From the NCBI RefSeq assembly GCF_000420945.1, contig NZ_ATVX01000014.1, positions 1-64,000 of the forward strand: a stretch of 64,000 nucleotides of DNA, given 5' to 3'. Under the pieces are notes generated by a model that was given only the letters and a program-made list of their open reading frames with translations, was not told the origin of the DNA and searched no databases. The translations under genes were made by a program, and so were the position numbers. Positions 27,063 to 40,140 of the stretch are shown here, piece by piece (position 1 is the stretch's first letter; each line of letters opens with the position of its first letter). Source of the DNA: Butyrivibrio sp. VCB2006. Lineage in GTDB: Bacteria; Bacillota; Clostridia; Lachnospirales; Lachnospiraceae.

Positions 27063-30000
27063 TTATTCAAACAGCGCTTCCATTGCATCCCAATCAAAGG
27101 TTTTAAGGAGTTTACCAAGCTTATCCATTTTCTTGGCATCCTCAGGAGGAAGTCTAAATTTCTTGATCTGTTCAAGAATCATTTCCACAGCATCATAATC
27201 CATCTGAGAGATAACATCCTTAAGTGCACTGTAAGCATCCTTAAGATCATCTTCGGAAATCATTTCCTTTCCGTCATCTTCAGTCTCAGATTCGAATTCC
27301 TGATCCATTTTCTTTAGCTTAGCTTTAAAGGCTCTGTAATCAGTCAAGAGAGCTTTGGTATTCTTATCAATTAATTCCTTATTTCCATTCTTGCCTGCTT
27401 CCTCAAGACTTGCAGCCATTTTGGAAAGCTCCAGTGCTCCGACTATTCTTGCAGAGCTCTTAAGGGCATGTACCTTAATGGTATATAGCCTAATATCATC
27501 TGTCTCATAGGCTTTTTCAATGACTTCGATGTTGTCATCAATGGTATCCAGGAACAACCTTATTGAGAACATGTAGTTAGAGATACCTCCGGAATTAGTT
27601 ATTCCATCATCCACAGATAAGCCCTCTACATCTCTGATCCAAAGCATGTTCTCCGGAAGTTCCTTAAGTTCCTCTTCTGCCTCCTCGTCTTCTCTTTGCA
27701 TTACGATTTCAGGCGGCAGGTGCTTTAAGATTGTACTTTCCAGAGCCTGGCTGTCTACAGGCTTGGACAGATAACCGTTAAAGCCCTTAGAAGTATAGAA
27801 TTCTTCTCCCACTGAAGCATTTGCAGTAAGCGCGTAAACCGGCAGATCAGGATGAGTCTCACGAATTTTTTCCAGTGTCTCAATACCATCCATTCCCGGC
27901 ATCATGTGATCAAGAAGAACTACGTTGAAATCTGTCTCTTTTATCTTTTCAATCGCTTCTTCTCCACTGTCGGCAGTAGTTACGAATATCTTGGTAGCCT
28001 TGAGAAGTCCCTTGATAACACTAAGGTTCATAGGCGTATCGTCAACAACAAGGACATCTGCATCAGGCGCAATAAACTTAGGTACATACGGACCGTTTGC
28101 AGAAGTATCATGCTCAATAAATACTCCGATAGGGGTTGAATCTACAATTCTCTGTTTCACAGTAAGAATGAATTCCGAGCCTTCGCCGTAAACACTTTCG
28201 CACCAAAGCTTACCACCCATCAGCTCCGCAAATCTTCTGGAAATATCAAGTCCCAGTCCGGTTCCCTGGATAGCGCTGTTCTTTTCCTCATCGAGTCTCT
28301 CATAGGCGGTAAAGAGTTTCTCCATATCCTCCTCTTTAACACCAATACCTGTATCTTTTACCGAAAACCTCAGATCACAGATATCATCTGTTCTGGCTTC
28401 CATTGATACTGTAAGAGCAAATCCACCACTCTCCGTATATTTAACAGCATTTGTCAAAAGATTCAGCACAATCTGCTTGATTTTACTACAATCCCCATAC
28501 ATTCGTGATGGAAGGATTTCATCAATCACAACTTCAAAAATCAGCTCTTTTTCTGTACTTCTTGAACGGATCATAGATACTATGGACCGAAGCTGATCCT
28601 GAACATCATATTCCTGCTCAACAAGATGCATCTTGCCGGACTCAATCTTGGACATATCAAGAAGGTCATTGATAAGGCCTAGCAGTGACTCTGTAGCATT
28701 CCTGATATCCAGAGCATAGTTCATCATAGAAAGGAAATAAGGCTTAGGCACATCTCTTGCATCTTCTCTTAAGATCATCTCATCCATACCCATAATTGTA
28801 TTGATAGGAGTTCTGATCTCATGGGACATATTGGCAAGGAACCTGGATTTAGCTGTGTTAGCCTTCTCAGCTTCTTCCTTGGCCTTTCTGATTTCTTCGT
28901 ACTGTTTGGATACAACCGTAGCCTTTAAAACTCTCCATACGATAAAGCCTGCCAAAAAGGCAACCATAAATATCATCAGAAGCTTAACCGCAAACAGCTC
29001 AAAGAAATGAGGCTTTTTTACAATCAGGAATCTCTCTTCCTGGGCCACAGCTTCTTTGTCATTTAAGACCTGTATATGAAGAATGTAGTTGCCATAATCA
29101 AGTGAGGTATACTCCAACGTGGAAAGATTGCTCTTTTGAGCCGACATTCCCACATTTTCTTTTCCCTCAAGGAATACCCTAACCATAGGATTCAGCATTG
29201 TATAGTCCATTACCGAAGGCGTTATCCTTATTCGACCATCCGATGCCGGCAAAATGTAGGTTCCCTGGGAATTAGGCGTGATCAGTTCATCGTCACAGTA
29301 TACTGACTGAACACCAATCTTTAATTTCTCGCTTCTATCATTAATCTTATTTATATTTACCCTGATTACGCCTTTTCTTCCCGGAATATAAAGGTTTCCG
29401 TCATCTTTCTGATATCCAAAGGAAGCAGAAGTAACGGCGTAAGGCATACCATTGGAAATGGTGTACAACTTATAGTTCTTAACATCATCCTCAAGCATTT
29501 CCTGGGCCTTGACCCTGTATATTCCATAGGATGAAAGGATCCACAGTCTGTCATTGTCCCCATAGTAAATGTCATAGTTATTGTTAAACGGGAAGGATTC
29601 TATATTTTTAATTACTCCATCCTTGATATAGCCTATGGAGTTTGAAGTGATGATCCATAAAAGATTTCTCTCATCATCCTTCTTAAGTCTCATTATTACT
29701 TCACTTGAAAGGCCATCCTCGAGACCAAGCCTCTTCATGGTAAGCTTATCAAAGACATAGAGGCCGCCTCCATCTGTACCTGCATAGATTTCGCCGTTTT
29801 CGTCTTCAGCCACGGTAAGTACTACGGAGTTCTTCATACCGGAATCAATGCCATATGTCTTTGCTATACTTCCGTTTCTGATTATGGTCACACCGCCGTT
29901 GGAGCCCACAATAATAGAACCATCCTTTGCCTCAGTAATGCATCGTATGGAATCATCCTTAAGACCATTTTCCGTAGTATAAGTTGTCAAACTTCCTGCA

Positions 30001-31325
30001 GCAGATAGCCTTATAAGTCCCTTTCCGTTCGTATAGGTGGCTACCCACAAATCCCCTCTGGAGTCTTCGATCATACAGCGTATTCTGGTATTCTCAAGAT
30101 ATCTTGTAAGGTTATTATTTATCAGCTGTCCGTTATCGCTCAATACATAAAGGCCACTGTCTGTTCCAACATATAACATACCATTGTGGTGGCAGGTGGC
30201 GTTTGTAACTACCTCAGGAAGCCCATCTGACCTTGTCATATCAACAAAGTCGTCTGTAACCAGCTTCATTACGCCCTGTGTAGAAGACGCAATCCACATA
30301 TTCCCCTGATAATCTGCAGTCTGCATCTCGATTGAACTGTCAATTGGCAGTCCTTCCAGCAGAACTAGTTTTCCTTCTTTATCGATATATCCGCATTTAG
30401 AAGTGGAAGATACCCATATTCTGTCGCAATCATAGGAAATCCAATGCACTGTACCCAAAGATTTGGACGACAGGGCATCCATACGTATGGCTTTGTCTCC
30501 GAATATTCCGTGATATATGTATCCTCTTTCTGTACTTATATATACTTTTTGGGAATTATGCGGATCTGCCAGAATGGTGGTGATCTTAGCCATGCCAAGC
30601 TCTCTGCTGGTATAAACCTTAGCTACTTTGCAGTTTACTATTGAAAAGACCTTACCATTACCTGTTTGTCCGTAAATAATTCCATCAAGTCCGATACTAA
30701 GCTTTAAAACTCTTTCATTTCTAAGCCTGGGGTCATTCATTTCATGAAGCATCATATCTTCGCCGACATAGCAAAGTCCTGCTGTAGTTCCGATAATAAT
30801 GTTTCCACTATAATCCTCAGCAAAATGCCTTATTGAAGAAGATGGAAGCCCGTCAAAAATCGTATACTGTCTCCTGCTTGCTCCATCTATAACTACAACG
30901 CCATTATCATTTGTTCCGACCCAGATTCTCTTTTGGCTGTCTTCGAAAATAGCTCTGGCACTGGTAAGACCGTTGTCAGTGCTAAGTCTCTCAAAGGTTG
31001 AACCGTCATACTTTATAACACCGCTATAGCCTCCAAGCCAAACATAACCATCGCTTGCTCCAAGAATGTACATGGCATCCGATGTAGGAAGGCCATTTGT
31101 GGCATCATAAACATAGGCTGCATATCCTGCCCCATCCATCTGGTTGGTCACAGCATAGCCGCCGCCAATTCTTTTTACCTGCTCATAAGGCAAAAGATTA
31201 CTTGGCTCCGAAGCATTAGCTTTGAGCACAGGAACAAGAGCCATAATCAAAAGAACTATCGCTGTAAATATGGTCAGATATTTAGTTTTTACCCTTTTAC
31301 CACATTTAAACGTTTTGATCACCAT
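27063..31325 (-). CDS. Propeller-type hybrid histidine kinase (HisKA-REC-Hpt)
   Basis: This 1420-aa sensor begins with a signal sequence (to about residue 39), followed by a 14-bladed-type Reg_prop region (about 45-690, repeated DGLPSSSIR and WVGTNDNG motifs), a Y_Y_Y domain and one membrane helix (about 785-808). The cytoplasmic part has HisKA with His835 in NMSHEIRTP, an HATPase domain, a receiver with Asp1139 in [11 protein letters not shown], and an Hpt domain with His1286 in VHALKSS. The sensor half resembles that of Bacteroides hybrid two-component systems, but there is no AraC DNA-binding output here; phosphate should pass via Hpt to a separate regulator not found in the window. Its ATG overlaps the end of the upstream HD-GYP gene by 20 nt, implying translational coupling. 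Confidence 0.9.
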   Translation of the reverse strand: MVIKTFKCGKRVKTKYLTIFTAIVLLIMALVPVLKANASEPSNLLPYEQVKRIGGGYAVTNQMDGAGYAAYVYDATNGLPTSDAMYILGASDGYVWLGGYSGVIKYDGSTFERLSTDNGLTSARAIFEDSQKRIWVGTNDNGVVVIDGASRRQYTIFDGLPSSSIRHFAEDYSGNIIIGTTAGLCYVGEDMMLHEMNDPRLRNERVLKLSIGLDGIIYGQTGNGKVFSIVNCKVAKVYTSRELGMAKITTILADPHNSQKVYISTERGYIYHGIFGDKAIRMDALSSKSLGTVHWISYDCDRIWVSSTSKCGYIDKEGKLVLLEGLPIDSSIEMQTADYQGNMWIASSTQGVMKLVTDDFVDMTRSDGLPEVVTNATCHHNGMLYVGTDSGLYVLSDNGQLINNNLTRYLENTRIRCMIEDSRGDLWVATYTNGKGLIRLSAAGSLTTYTTENGLKDDSIRCITEAKDGSIIVGSNGGVTIIRNGSIAKTYGIDSGMKNSVVLTVAEDENGEIYAGTDGGGLYVFDKLTMKRLGLEDGLSSEVIMRLKKDDERNLLWIITSNSIGYIKDGVIKNIESFPFNNNYDIYYGDNDRLWILSSYGIYRVKAQEMLEDDVKNYKLYTISNGMPYAVTSASFGYQKDDGNLYIPGRKGVIRVNINKINDRSEKLKIGVQSVYCDDELITPNSQGTYILPASDGRIRITPSVMDYTMLNPMVRVFLEGKENVGMSAQKSNLSTLEYTSLDYGNYILHIQVLNDKEAVAQEERFLIVKKPHFFELFAVKLLMIFMVAFLAGFIVWRVLKATVVSKQYEEIRKAKEEAEKANTAKSRFLANMSHEIRTPINTIMGMDEMILREDARDVPKPYFLSMMNYALDIRNATESLLGLINDLLDMSKIESGKMHLVEQEYDVQDQLRSIVSMIRSRSTEKELIFEVVIDEILPSRMYGDCSKIKQIVLNLLTNAVKYTESGGFALTVSMEARTDDICDLRFSVKDTGIGVKEEDMEKLFTAYERLDEEKNSAIQGTGLGLDISRRFAELMGGKLWCESVYGEGSEFILTVKQRIVDSTPIGVFIEHDTSANGPYVPKFIAPDADVLVVDDTPMNLSVIKGLLKATKIFVTTADSGEEAIEKIKETDFNVVLLDHMMPGMDGIETLEKIRETHPDLPVYALTANASVGEEFYTSKGFNGYLSKPVDSQALESTILKHLPPEIVMQREDEEAEEELKELPENMLWIRDVEGLSVDDGITNSGGISNYMFSIRLFLDTIDDNIEVIEKAYETDDIRLYTIKVHALKSSARIVGALELSKMAASLEEAGKNGNKELIDKNTKALLTDYRAFKAKLKKMDQEFESETEDDGKEMISEDDLKDAYSALKDVISQMDYDAVEMILEQIKKFRLPPEDAKKMDKLGKLLKTFDWDAMEALFE

Positions 31326-33441
31326 ATTTCATCATGATTACTTTTATTTCCGGAAGGGCATCCATGAATGCTTCAAGGCATTTAGGATCAAATACTGTTC
31401 CGGAAAATCCATTCATTACTTCAAGTGCTTTGTCCAAGGACATTGCTTTTCTGTATACTCTGTCAGAGGTAATGTCATCAAATACATCCGCAATTGCCAT
31501 AATTCTTGCAGATAATGGTATTACCTCACCATGAAGTCCCTCTGGATAGCCTGTTCCATCCCACCTCTCGTGGTGATAAGCTGCCATGTTTCTTGCTTCC
31601 TTAAGGTAGTTATCACCATTAGATGTACTTATGGCATTTTCCAGAATCTTCTTACCCTCTGTTACATGAGTCTTTATTATCTCGAATTCCTCTTTTGTCA
31701 GTTCTCCGGGCTTTTTCAGAATTTCATCCGGCACTTTTATCTTACCCACGTCATAAAGTGGTGCTGATCTGACAATATCAGACATAAACTTAGGAGTAAG
31801 TTTTTCCGGATAATATCCTTTTTTCTTGAGACTTTCAGCCACAATCCTGACGTACGCCGTGGTCCTTTGGATATGAGCACCCATATCAAGGTCTCTGTTC
31901 TCAACCATATCCGCCATGGTCATAATAAGACCATCCTGCATCTTGGCTGTGGACTCCGAAAGCCTTCTGATACTTCTCATCTGTTCCGCCTGACTTAAGA
32001 TCAAGCTGCAAATGCTTTGATAAAGCATTTCCGTTTCATCTCCGGTGTGGATATCAAGCGCTCTTATCTCTCTGACATTTTCATCCATCTGTTCCTGAGA
32101 ATCGCTTCCTTTACTGAATCTATCCAGAATCTCAGCCATACTGCTTATTGGGTAAGTACTGAAAACGTCTGTCGTCCAAAGAGCATATGCCACAATCAGT
32201 ACAAAAAATCCTGCCAGGATAATCGCTACCTTGAACACAAAAATCCTCATATAATCTGCCATATAAGCCAGCGAAACATCTGCAGCGAGATAGCACACAG
32301 TACTTCCAATGGAATTTTTTAGCGGATAGAACAAAGACATCTTCCAGTTTCCAAGGCCTCTGATCTCTTGATATGCCAATTCTCCGTCAAATAAATCAGC
32401 ATCAAAAGCATGTATTTCCTCATATGGCACTAATTGCCCGGCCTCATAGGTCACTTCATCTTCATCTGAGGAAAAATCAAAGACATATCTTAATCCATTA
32501 TTTTCCGGAATAATCACATAAAGGCGGCTTACTCCATAAGCATTCTCTTTTATGGTTGAGAGCAATGATCCAACCATTAAATACTCCTGAGAATCTCCAC
32601 CATCCTTGATAAAATTACTGATTTGGGAGGGATCCATCATGGTTGCGGTAAACTCCAGAGCATTCCATGCATTTTCCACCCTTGCATTTTTTTCATTCTC
32701 GAAATAAAGACTTACTCCTATCCATCCCATAATGAACACAAGAATCAAAGAGGCACTTACCAATGTGACCGTCATCCTGGTTCTTGCAGATAATTTAACA
32801 TCCTTAACCCAACTTCTGATTCGCCTTAGCTCGTCTCCGGACAAAGGCTTTTGCTTCCATCCGGAATTTCTTACCACTACTATCTCATTTTCCGGCGTAA
32901 AAACTATGACCAGGAAAGCGATGATTGTTGTTATAGTCTTGTCCAATAAGTTTATTAGTATGTTTCCAACGAAAAAAGCTACGGTAGGTGAAAGCTTAAA
33001 TGAATCCTGAAGAGGAGTTGAGAGCTCTGATACTATCTCATTTTGGCCAGCGCCAAACAGAATATTCTGTATGATGGCCCCCAATAATCCTGATGCCAAG
33101 CCTGATGTAACTGCAAAAATGACAGCTTTATCTATTCTCTTAAAAGAGTAGTTCATCCCATACCAGGATGCGTAAATAGCTACCAACACATTTACAAACA
33201 TGAAGTATAGTGAATTAGTATCTATTACCGCGCATAAAGTATTTGACAAAACTGCAGTTAAAATTCCGGGAAACAGACCTCCAATCCCTGCTGCTACTAT
33301 TGTTCCTATGGTATCCAAAAAGAACGGAAGTCCAAAGCGATTAGAAATAAAAAAAAGCAGCACATTAAATACCACACCGACTACTACCAACACGATGCGC
33401 CATTTATTGCTGCCTTTTTTTATGTCTAATCCTTGTTTCAA
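31306..33441 (-). CDS. Membrane HD-GYP domain protein with altered HD dyad
   Basis: This 711-aa protein has an N-terminal multi-helix membrane region (about 15-195), a further helix, an extracytoplasmic sensor segment (about 255-395), a second helix (about 400-425), a HAMP-like linker and an HD-GYP domain (about 510-690). The domain keeps [11 protein letters not shown] and the metal-binding THVTEG His, but the HD dyad reads YD (Tyr563-Asp564), so one metal ligand is missing. Residual c-di-GMP phosphodiesterase activity is uncertain. The start is TTG, supported by GGAGGG 7 nt upstream. It is the first gene of the five-gene signalling operon. Confidence 0.85.
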   Translation of the reverse strand: MKQGLDIKKGSNKWRIVLVVVGVVFNVLLFFISNRFGLPFFLDTIGTIVAAGIGGLFPGILTAVLSNTLCAVIDTNSLYFMFVNVLVAIYASWYGMNYSFKRIDKAVIFAVTSGLASGLLGAIIQNILFGAGQNEIVSELSTPLQDSFKLSPTVAFFVGNILINLLDKTITTIIAFLVIVFTPENEIVVVRNSGWKQKPLSGDELRRIRSWVKDVKLSARTRMTVTLVSASLILVFIMGWIGVSLYFENEKNARVENAWNALEFTATMMDPSQISNFIKDGGDSQEYLMVGSLLSTIKENAYGVSRLYVIIPENNGLRYVFDFSSDEDEVTYEAGQLVPYEEIHAFDADLFDGELAYQEIRGLGNWKMSLFYPLKNSIGSTVCYLAADVSLAYMADYMRIFVFKVAIILAGFFVLIVAYALWTTDVFSTYPISSMAEILDRFSKGSDSQEQMDENVREIRALDIHTGDETEMLYQSICSLILSQAEQMRSIRRLSESTAKMQDGLIMTMADMVENRDLDMGAHIQRTTAYVRIVAESLKKKGYYPEKLTPKFMSDIVRSAPLYDVGKIKVPDEILKKPGELTKEEFEIIKTHVTEGKKILENAISTSNGDNYLKEARNMAAYHHERWDGTGYPEGLHGEVIPLSARIMAIADVFDDITSDRVYRKAMSLDKALEVMNGFSGTVFDPKCLEAFMDALPEIKVIMMKYGDQNV

Positions 33442-33491
33442 CAGTCTTCCCTCCGATATAATCAGCGAAAAGCCGCTGCTCTACTTAAGTA

Positions 33492-33523
33492 AACGCTGAC
33501 TCTGGTTACCCGGAGCCAGCGTT
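33492..33523. terminator. Terminator between the atp and signalling operons
   Basis: AACGCTG and CTCTGG pair with CCGGAG and CAGCGTT around a TTAC loop. A strong T-run follows on the plus strand and a weaker one (TTTACTT) on the minus strand, where it should end the leftward atp transcript after atpC. Confidence 0.7.
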
Positions 33524-33540
33524 ATCTCTTTTTTCATATC

Positions 33541-33966
33541 TTAGTCCAGATGATCCTGACCATGACCTGAAGATCCAAGTCTTACAAGTGCTCTGTAAAG
33601 CTTAGCTTCGGCACGAACTCTGGCTTCATTATCCAGAAGTTTATCTTTGAGCCTTTCTTCAGCTCTTTCCTTGGCTGCCTTAGCTCTGGCAACATCAATG
33701 TCCTCACTCCACTCCCAAGTGGTTGGAAGAACTCTGACTTCGCCATTCATTACAGAAAGCATTCCTCCGATACAGGCTGCTTTTCTCTCCTTGCCATCCT
33801 CCATGGTAACCTTGGCGGTTCCCATTCCAATGGCGGTACAGTAGTTGGTGTGGCGAGCGAGTATCTCAACATCACCCTCTATCGTACGCAGCAGTATCTT
33901 TTGAACTTCGCCCTCGTATTCAAGACCATCTAAGGATACAACCTGTAAATGATATGTACTGGCCAT
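33541..33966 (-). CDS. atpC: ATP synthase F1 subunit epsilon
   Basis: This 141-aa subunit belongs to the central stalk. It has an N-terminal beta-sandwich (STYHLQVVSLDGLEYEGEV) and a C-terminal two-helix hairpin (ARAKAAKERAEERLKDKL) that can inhibit ATP hydrolysis by inserting into the alpha3beta3 head. It is the last gene of the atp operon and follows atpD by 46 nt, with GAGGAAA ahead of the ATG. Length and domain layout are normal, and the C-terminal helices are complete. Confidence 0.95.
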   Translation of the reverse strand: MASTYHLQVVSLDGLEYEGEVQKILLRTIEGDVEILARHTNYCTAIGMGTAKVTMEDGKERKAACIGGMLSVMNGEVRVLPTTWEWSEDIDVARAKAAKERAEERLKDKLLDNEARVRAEAKLYRALVRLGSSGHGQDHLD

Positions 33967-34012
33967 ATTTTTTCCTCATTTCTCTTGTATCATCCATGAA
34001 TACAAGGCGTCA

Positions 34013-35419
<1,407 letters not shown>

Positions 35420-35437
35420 TTATAGGTATAATAGTGA

Positions 35438-36301
35438 TCAGCTTTCAGCACCCGCAACAATCTCTGTGATTTCCTGCGTAATGCTTGCCTGACGAGCTCT
35501 GTTATAGTACAGACTTAAGGTCTCAATCATTTCCTCTGCGTTGTCTGTGGCTGCTTCCATAGCTGTTCTACGGGCAGCAAGCTCACTGGCATAAGAAATA
35601 TTGATACTGGTATAAAGAATTCCCGCCAGATATTCCGGAACAATAGCATCGAACACTGTCTCACTGTTTGGTTCATACAGGATAAGATCCTTTGGCTTTC
35701 CATCACTTTCTTTTTTCTCTGTTGAAAGATCTGAAAGTGGAAGAAGGGATGTCGCTGTTGGAACCTGTGACAACATGGACACGAAGTTTGTGTAACACAG
35801 GAAAACATGTCCAAATCCATCACCGCCGTATGATCCGCAGATAATTTTTGCTATCTGGAAACAGTCTGAGATAGTTATCTTGGCAACCTCGGCATATTCC
35901 TCAGTAAAAATAGGAATATTTCTGTGTTTAAAGAACTCCACAGATTTTTTACCGATGGGAAGAACTGTCACATCCTCCTTGTCCTTAAGCTCTGCCTCGA
36001 CAAACTTAAACAGGTTCGAGTTATAACCTCCCGCAAGACCTCTGTCTCCGGCGATTACAACATACAGCCATTTCTTATCATTATCTCCGCTCTTGGTGAA
36101 GATAGACTGGAAATCAGTGTTTCCATTGGCTATATCTGTAAGTGTCTCCAGCATCGTCTTAAGGTAAGGCTTAGATTCATCAGCCCTTTCCTTGGCTTTA
36201 CGAAGCTTACTAGCTGCAACCAGCTGCATAGCCTTCGTAATCTGCATAGTGCTCTGGACGCTCTTGATTCGGAGTTTAACAGCTTTCATTGATCCAGCCA
36301 T
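35438..36301 (-). CDS. atpG: ATP synthase F1 subunit gamma
   Basis: This 287-aa central rotor shaft has N-terminal helix MKAVKLRIKSVQSTMQITKAMQLVAASKL and a C-terminal helix (AMEAATDNAEEMIETLSLYYNRARQASITQEI) that together form the coiled coil turning inside the F1 head. The globular middle domain (VVIAGDRGLAGGYNSN) contacts epsilon and the c-ring. It follows atpA by 12 nt and has the normal bacterial length, without the chloroplast-type regulatory insertion. Confidence 0.96.
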   Translation of the reverse strand: MAGSMKAVKLRIKSVQSTMQITKAMQLVAASKLRKAKERADESKPYLKTMLETLTDIANGNTDFQSIFTKSGDNDKKWLYVVIAGDRGLAGGYNSNLFKFVEAELKDKEDVTVLPIGKKSVEFFKHRNIPIFTEEYAEVAKITISDCFQIAKIICGSYGGDGFGHVFLCYTNFVSMLSQVPTATSLLPLSDLSTEKKESDGKPKDLILYEPNSETVFDAIVPEYLAGILYTSINISYASELAARRTAMEAATDNAEEMIETLSLYYNRARQASITQEITEIVAGAES

Positions 36302-36313
36302 TATTTATCCTCC

Positions 36314-37834
36314 TTATCTGCTCTTAACAAATTTATCAGTGTAAGCGTCTAGTGCTGCCTTTAACTTATCCTCAGTCTCTTTTTCAAGCTTGCCAGTCTC
36401 ACGAATATCGCGCATAGCTGCAATTCCGGAAGGATTCTGATCAAGGAAGTCATAAAGACCTGCTTCATATTCAGCAACGTCGCTGGCTTCGATTTTCATA
36501 AGGATGTTATTTACTACCGCATAAAGAATTGCTACCTGTTTTTCTACAGGAACAGGCATATTCTTGTTCTGCTTAAGTACTTCCACGATTCTTTCACCCT
36601 GTGCAAGACGAGACTTTGTGTCTTCGTCAAGGTCTGAACCGAACTGAGCAAAGCTCTGCAGCTCACGGTACTGTGAATAAACAAGCTTAAGCGTTCCGGC
36701 AACCTTCTTCATAGCCTTGATCTGAGCGTTACCACCAACTCGAGATACGGAAATACCCGGGTTAACCGCAGGCATAATTCCCGAGTGGAAAAGCTCTGTC
36801 TCAAGGAATATCTGTCCGTCTGTGATAGAGATAACGTTTGTAGGGATGTAGGCTGATACGTCACCGGCCTGTGTCTCGATGATAGGAAGGGCTGTAAGTG
36901 AACCTCCTCCGTTCTCATCTGAGAGCTTAGCTGCTCTCTCAAGGAGTCTTGAGTGCAGGTAGAAAACGTCTCCGGGATAAGCTTCACGTCCCGGTGGTCT
37001 TCTGATAAGAAGTGAAAGTGCTCTGTATGCTACAGCGTGCTTTGATAGGTCGTCGTAGATACAAAGTACGTGTTTACCCTTTAACATAAAGTACTCACCC
37101 ATAGCACAGCCTGTGTATGGAGAAATGTACTGAAGTGGTGAAGGCTCTGAAGCTGTAGCTGCTACAACGATTGTGTAGTCCATAGCTCCGCCCTTCTTAA
37201 GATCCTCAACAAGGGATGTAACTGTTGAACGTTTCTGTCCGATAGCAACGTAGATACAGATAACATCTTTACCCTTCTGGTTAAGGATTGTGTCCACAGC
37301 GATTGTGGTCTTACCGGTCTGTCTATCACCGATAATAAGCTCACGCTGTCCTCTTCCGATAGGGATCATGGAATCGATAGCCTTGATACCTGTCTGAAGT
37401 GGTTCTTTAACCGGCTGTCTTGCAATGATACCGGGAGCCGGCGATTCAACCGGTCTATATTCTGAAGCTTCGATTGGTCCCTGTCCGTCAATTGGCTGTC
37501 CAATGGCGTTTACAACACGTCCAATCATCTGCTCTCCTACAGGAACAGATACAACTCTTCCTGTACGCTTAACGGTCTGTCCTTCGCTGATACCAACATC
37601 TTCTCCGAACAATACCGCGGATACTACTGTTTCCTCGAGGTTTTGAGCCATTCCGAATGTACCATTCTCAAACTCCAAAAGCTCTCCGGACATACAGTTC
37701 AAAAGTCCGCTAACTCTGGCAATACCATCACCAACGGTAAGAACTGTTCCGGTCTCGTTCTGGATAATTGCATTCTGATAGTTCTTTATCTGGCTTCGAA
37801 TGACCTCGGATATTTTTTCTGGTTTTAGTTCCAT
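36314..37834 (-). CDS. atpA: ATP synthase F1 subunit alpha
   Basis: This 506-aa nucleotide-binding, non-catalytic subunit of the F1 head has Walker A GDRQTGKT near 170-177, the [11 protein letters not shown] beta-barrel segment at the N terminus and the signature [14 protein letters not shown], which includes the arginine finger Arg near 373. It is full length and colinear with the family. The gene lies between atpH and atpG. The N-terminal helix ([17 protein letters not shown]) should bind subunit delta at the top of the head. Confidence 0.98.
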   Translation of the reverse strand: MELKPEKISEVIRSQIKNYQNAIIQNETGTVLTVGDGIARVSGLLNCMSGELLEFENGTFGMAQNLEETVVSAVLFGEDVGISEGQTVKRTGRVVSVPVGEQMIGRVVNAIGQPIDGQGPIEASEYRPVESPAPGIIARQPVKEPLQTGIKAIDSMIPIGRGQRELIIGDRQTGKTTIAVDTILNQKGKDVICIYVAIGQKRSTVTSLVEDLKKGGAMDYTIVVAATASEPSPLQYISPYTGCAMGEYFMLKGKHVLCIYDDLSKHAVAYRALSLLIRRPPGREAYPGDVFYLHSRLLERAAKLSDENGGGSLTALPIIETQAGDVSAYIPTNVISITDGQIFLETELFHSGIMPAVNPGISVSRVGGNAQIKAMKKVAGTLKLVYSQYRELQSFAQFGSDLDEDTKSRLAQGERIVEVLKQNKNMPVPVEKQVAILYAVVNNILMKIEASDVAEYEAGLYDFLDQNPSGIAAMRDIRETGKLEKETEDKLKAALDAYTDKFVKSR

Positions 37835-37852
37835 ATCATCCTCCGATGTATT

Positions 37853-38392
37853 TTATATAACCGTCTCATCGACGCGTCTGCGAAGCTCGGATAACCTTCC
37901 TTTGACTGTTCCGTCAAAGAGCTGTCCCTCCAGATCAACTCTAACGCCGCCCAGGACGCCGGGATCTGTCTTCTGTTTCAAAAGAATCTTCTTACCACTG
38001 ATCTTTTCCAGTTTCTCTTTAAGGTTAGAAAGCTGCTCATCGCTGAGCGCTACAGCTGTTGTAACAAGTGCATCTGCGATTCCGTGTGCCTCGTTATAGC
38101 TTCTTCTAAAGCGCTTCTGACATGCAGAAAACTCTCGTAGAAGACCTTTCTCAATGAGAATCTTGATAAAGTTCATCAGGTACGGCTGCAAGCTTCCATC
38201 GAATGCTTCATCAACAAGTTGCAACCTCTCTTTCTTAGGGACTGAAGGTTCCGACAGGAGTGTCACGTAATCGGGATTTTCTTTGAAAATCTCTTTTACT
38301 GCCTCCATTTCGCCCAGTATTTCATCCGTAAGGTTCTCTTCCGCTGCCAGATCATATAGGCTCTGCCCATAAAGATCTCCAGCACTACTCAT
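37853..38392 (-). CDS. atpH: ATP synthase F1 subunit delta
   Basis: This 179-aa peripheral-stalk subunit joins the F1 head to subunit b. The N-terminal six-helix domain (YGQSLYDLAAEENLTDEILGEM) and the C-terminal segment DPGVLGGVRVDLEGQLFDGTVKGRLSELRRR, a hallmark of bacterial delta/OSCP, are present. It lies between atpF (16-nt gap) and atpA. Length is normal and no key segment is missing. Confidence 0.95.
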   Translation of the reverse strand: MSSAGDLYGQSLYDLAAEENLTDEILGEMEAVKEIFKENPDYVTLLSEPSVPKKERLQLVDEAFDGSLQPYLMNFIKILIEKGLLREFSACQKRFRRSYNEAHGIADALVTTAVALSDEQLSNLKEKLEKISGKKILLKQKTDPGVLGGVRVDLEGQLFDGTVKGRLSELRRRVDETVI

Positions 38393-38408
38393 GATTTATT
38401 CTCCTTAC

Positions 38409-38945
38409 TTAAGCTCCAACTTTGTTAATAAAATCTTCGATAAGCTTTTTGTGATCGGCCTCGTTGATTTCTTTTTCAACAACCTTTCCTGCAATATCCA
38501 TTGCAAGACCACCGATTTCATCTTTGGCCTCGTTGATAGCCTTCTTCTTCTCCTGTTCAATATCAGCAGCAGCTCTGGCTTTGATTCCAGCAGCCTGCTG
38601 TTCTGCCTCCTGCACAATTGTGTCGGCTTTCACCTGAGCTTCTTTCTGTGCTTCAGAAACTATTGAAGCTGCTTCAGCATGTGCATTTGTAAGAGAGCTC
38701 TCATACTGTTCTTTGAGAGAATCGGCTTTATCCTGGGCCTCTCTTGCCTCTCGGATCGTTTTATCTGCAAGATTTCTTCTCTTTTCAAGGATATCGTTGA
38801 TAGGCTTAAAGAGGAATTTCTTGATCAGAAATACCTGAATGAACAGGTTGATTATCTGAATGATAAACGTCCAGGGCACCAATGTAACTAATTCCTGCGT
38901 CTCTTTAGCGTCCGCAGTGATCAGCAATAGGGCCTGTATATCCAT
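38409..38945 (-). CDS. atpF: ATP synthase Fo subunit b
   Basis: This 178-aa peripheral-stalk subunit has one N-terminal membrane helix (about 24-43, TFIIQIINLFIQVFLIKKFL) followed by a long, charged coiled coil (about 50-160) rich in Ala, Lys and Glu that dimerises and binds delta. It lies between atpE and atpH. The N-terminal 20 residues before the membrane helix are somewhat long but typical of clostridial b subunits. Confidence 0.95.
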   Translation of the reverse strand: MDIQALLLITADAKETQELVTLVPWTFIIQIINLFIQVFLIKKFLFKPINDILEKRRNLADKTIREAREAQDKADSLKEQYESSLTNAHAEAASIVSEAQKEAQVKADTIVQEAEQQAAGIKARAAADIEQEKKKAINEAKDEIGGLAMDIAGKVVEKEINEADHKKLIEDFINKVGA

Positions 38946-38977
38946 AATGGTCTCTCCTTTTTTCTATTGGAAAATGT

Positions 38978-39298
<321 letters not shown>

Positions 39299-39359
39299 TT
39301 ATTTAGTTTTAATTTTTCGTGCTATCGGATTGTTCCATTTCATTCCCACAATCCTTCTA

Positions 39360-40130
39360 TCACCCTTCCTCTGCCGCGTTGGCGATATACATTACCGTCA
39401 GCATACAGAAGATAAATGCCTGCATACAGCCTGAGAACCAGTCAAAGTAAACACCGGTTACTGCCGGAATACCTATGCCCAGAATCGGAATCTTGGAAAG
39501 GAAATTTCCAACCGCTCCGGGAATCAGTCCGAATATTGCTGCTGATGCAAGTCCTAAAGCCCAGTAAATAAGTCCGTCAATAACTACACCGGAAAGAATA
39601 TTTCCGAAATGACGGCAAGCCATACTTACCGGAGTCGCCAACTCGGACAGAATATTAAACGGGGTCATAACAGCAATTGGTGTTGTGAATCCTTTCAAAT
39701 ATCCGCCAAATCCGTTGGTCTTAATCTTGGTGGCAGTGATCATTATGAAAACAACTACTGCCCAGGCCGCTTCTGTTGATAGGTCTGCTGTTGGACTTCG
39801 CAGTCCTATAAGGCTTATCAGGTTTGATACCACGCTGGTAGCAAAAAGTGCTGAAACAAAAGGTATCAGCTTATCAAACTTGTTGCCTCCTGTGTTGTTA
39901 CGAACAAAATTATTGCCCGTCTCAACAAGCATCTCCGCAAAAGCCTGTCTTTTCGAAATGTTCTCGACCTTTAGGTCCCTCGTCAGGAATATACATAAAC
40001 CTGTGATGATAGCCATGACAAACCAGCTTACTATAAGCGTCTCTGTCAATTTGAAGTCGCCCAAAACCGGTATGCCAGTATGGAAGGTTTTGTATATCTG
40101 CGCATAATCAACTTCGAAACTACTATTCAT
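39360..40130 (-). CDS. atpB: ATP synthase Fo subunit a
   Basis: This 256-aa membrane stator subunit forms the ion half-channels. The essential arginine is Arg173 in MACRHFGNILSG, which faces the c-ring carboxylate, and the C-terminal helices (GIGIPAVTGVYFDWFSGCMQAFIFCMLTVMYI) are intact. About five membrane helices are predicted. The gene lies between the atpI-like gene and atpE. The HFGN form of the motif in place of the more common LFGN is a mild variation. Confidence 0.95.
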   Translation of the reverse strand: MNSSFEVDYAQIYKTFHTGIPVLGDFKLTETLIVSWFVMAIITGLCIFLTRDLKVENISKRQAFAEMLVETGNNFVRNNTGGNKFDKLIPFVSALFATSVVSNLISLIGLRSPTADLSTEAAWAVVVFIMITATKIKTNGFGGYLKGFTTPIAVMTPFNILSELATPVSMACRHFGNILSGVVIDGLIYWALGLASAAIFGLIPGAVGNFLSKIPILGIGIPAVTGVYFDWFSGCMQAFIFCMLTVMYIANAAEEG

Positions 40131-40140
40131 GCTTTCGCCT

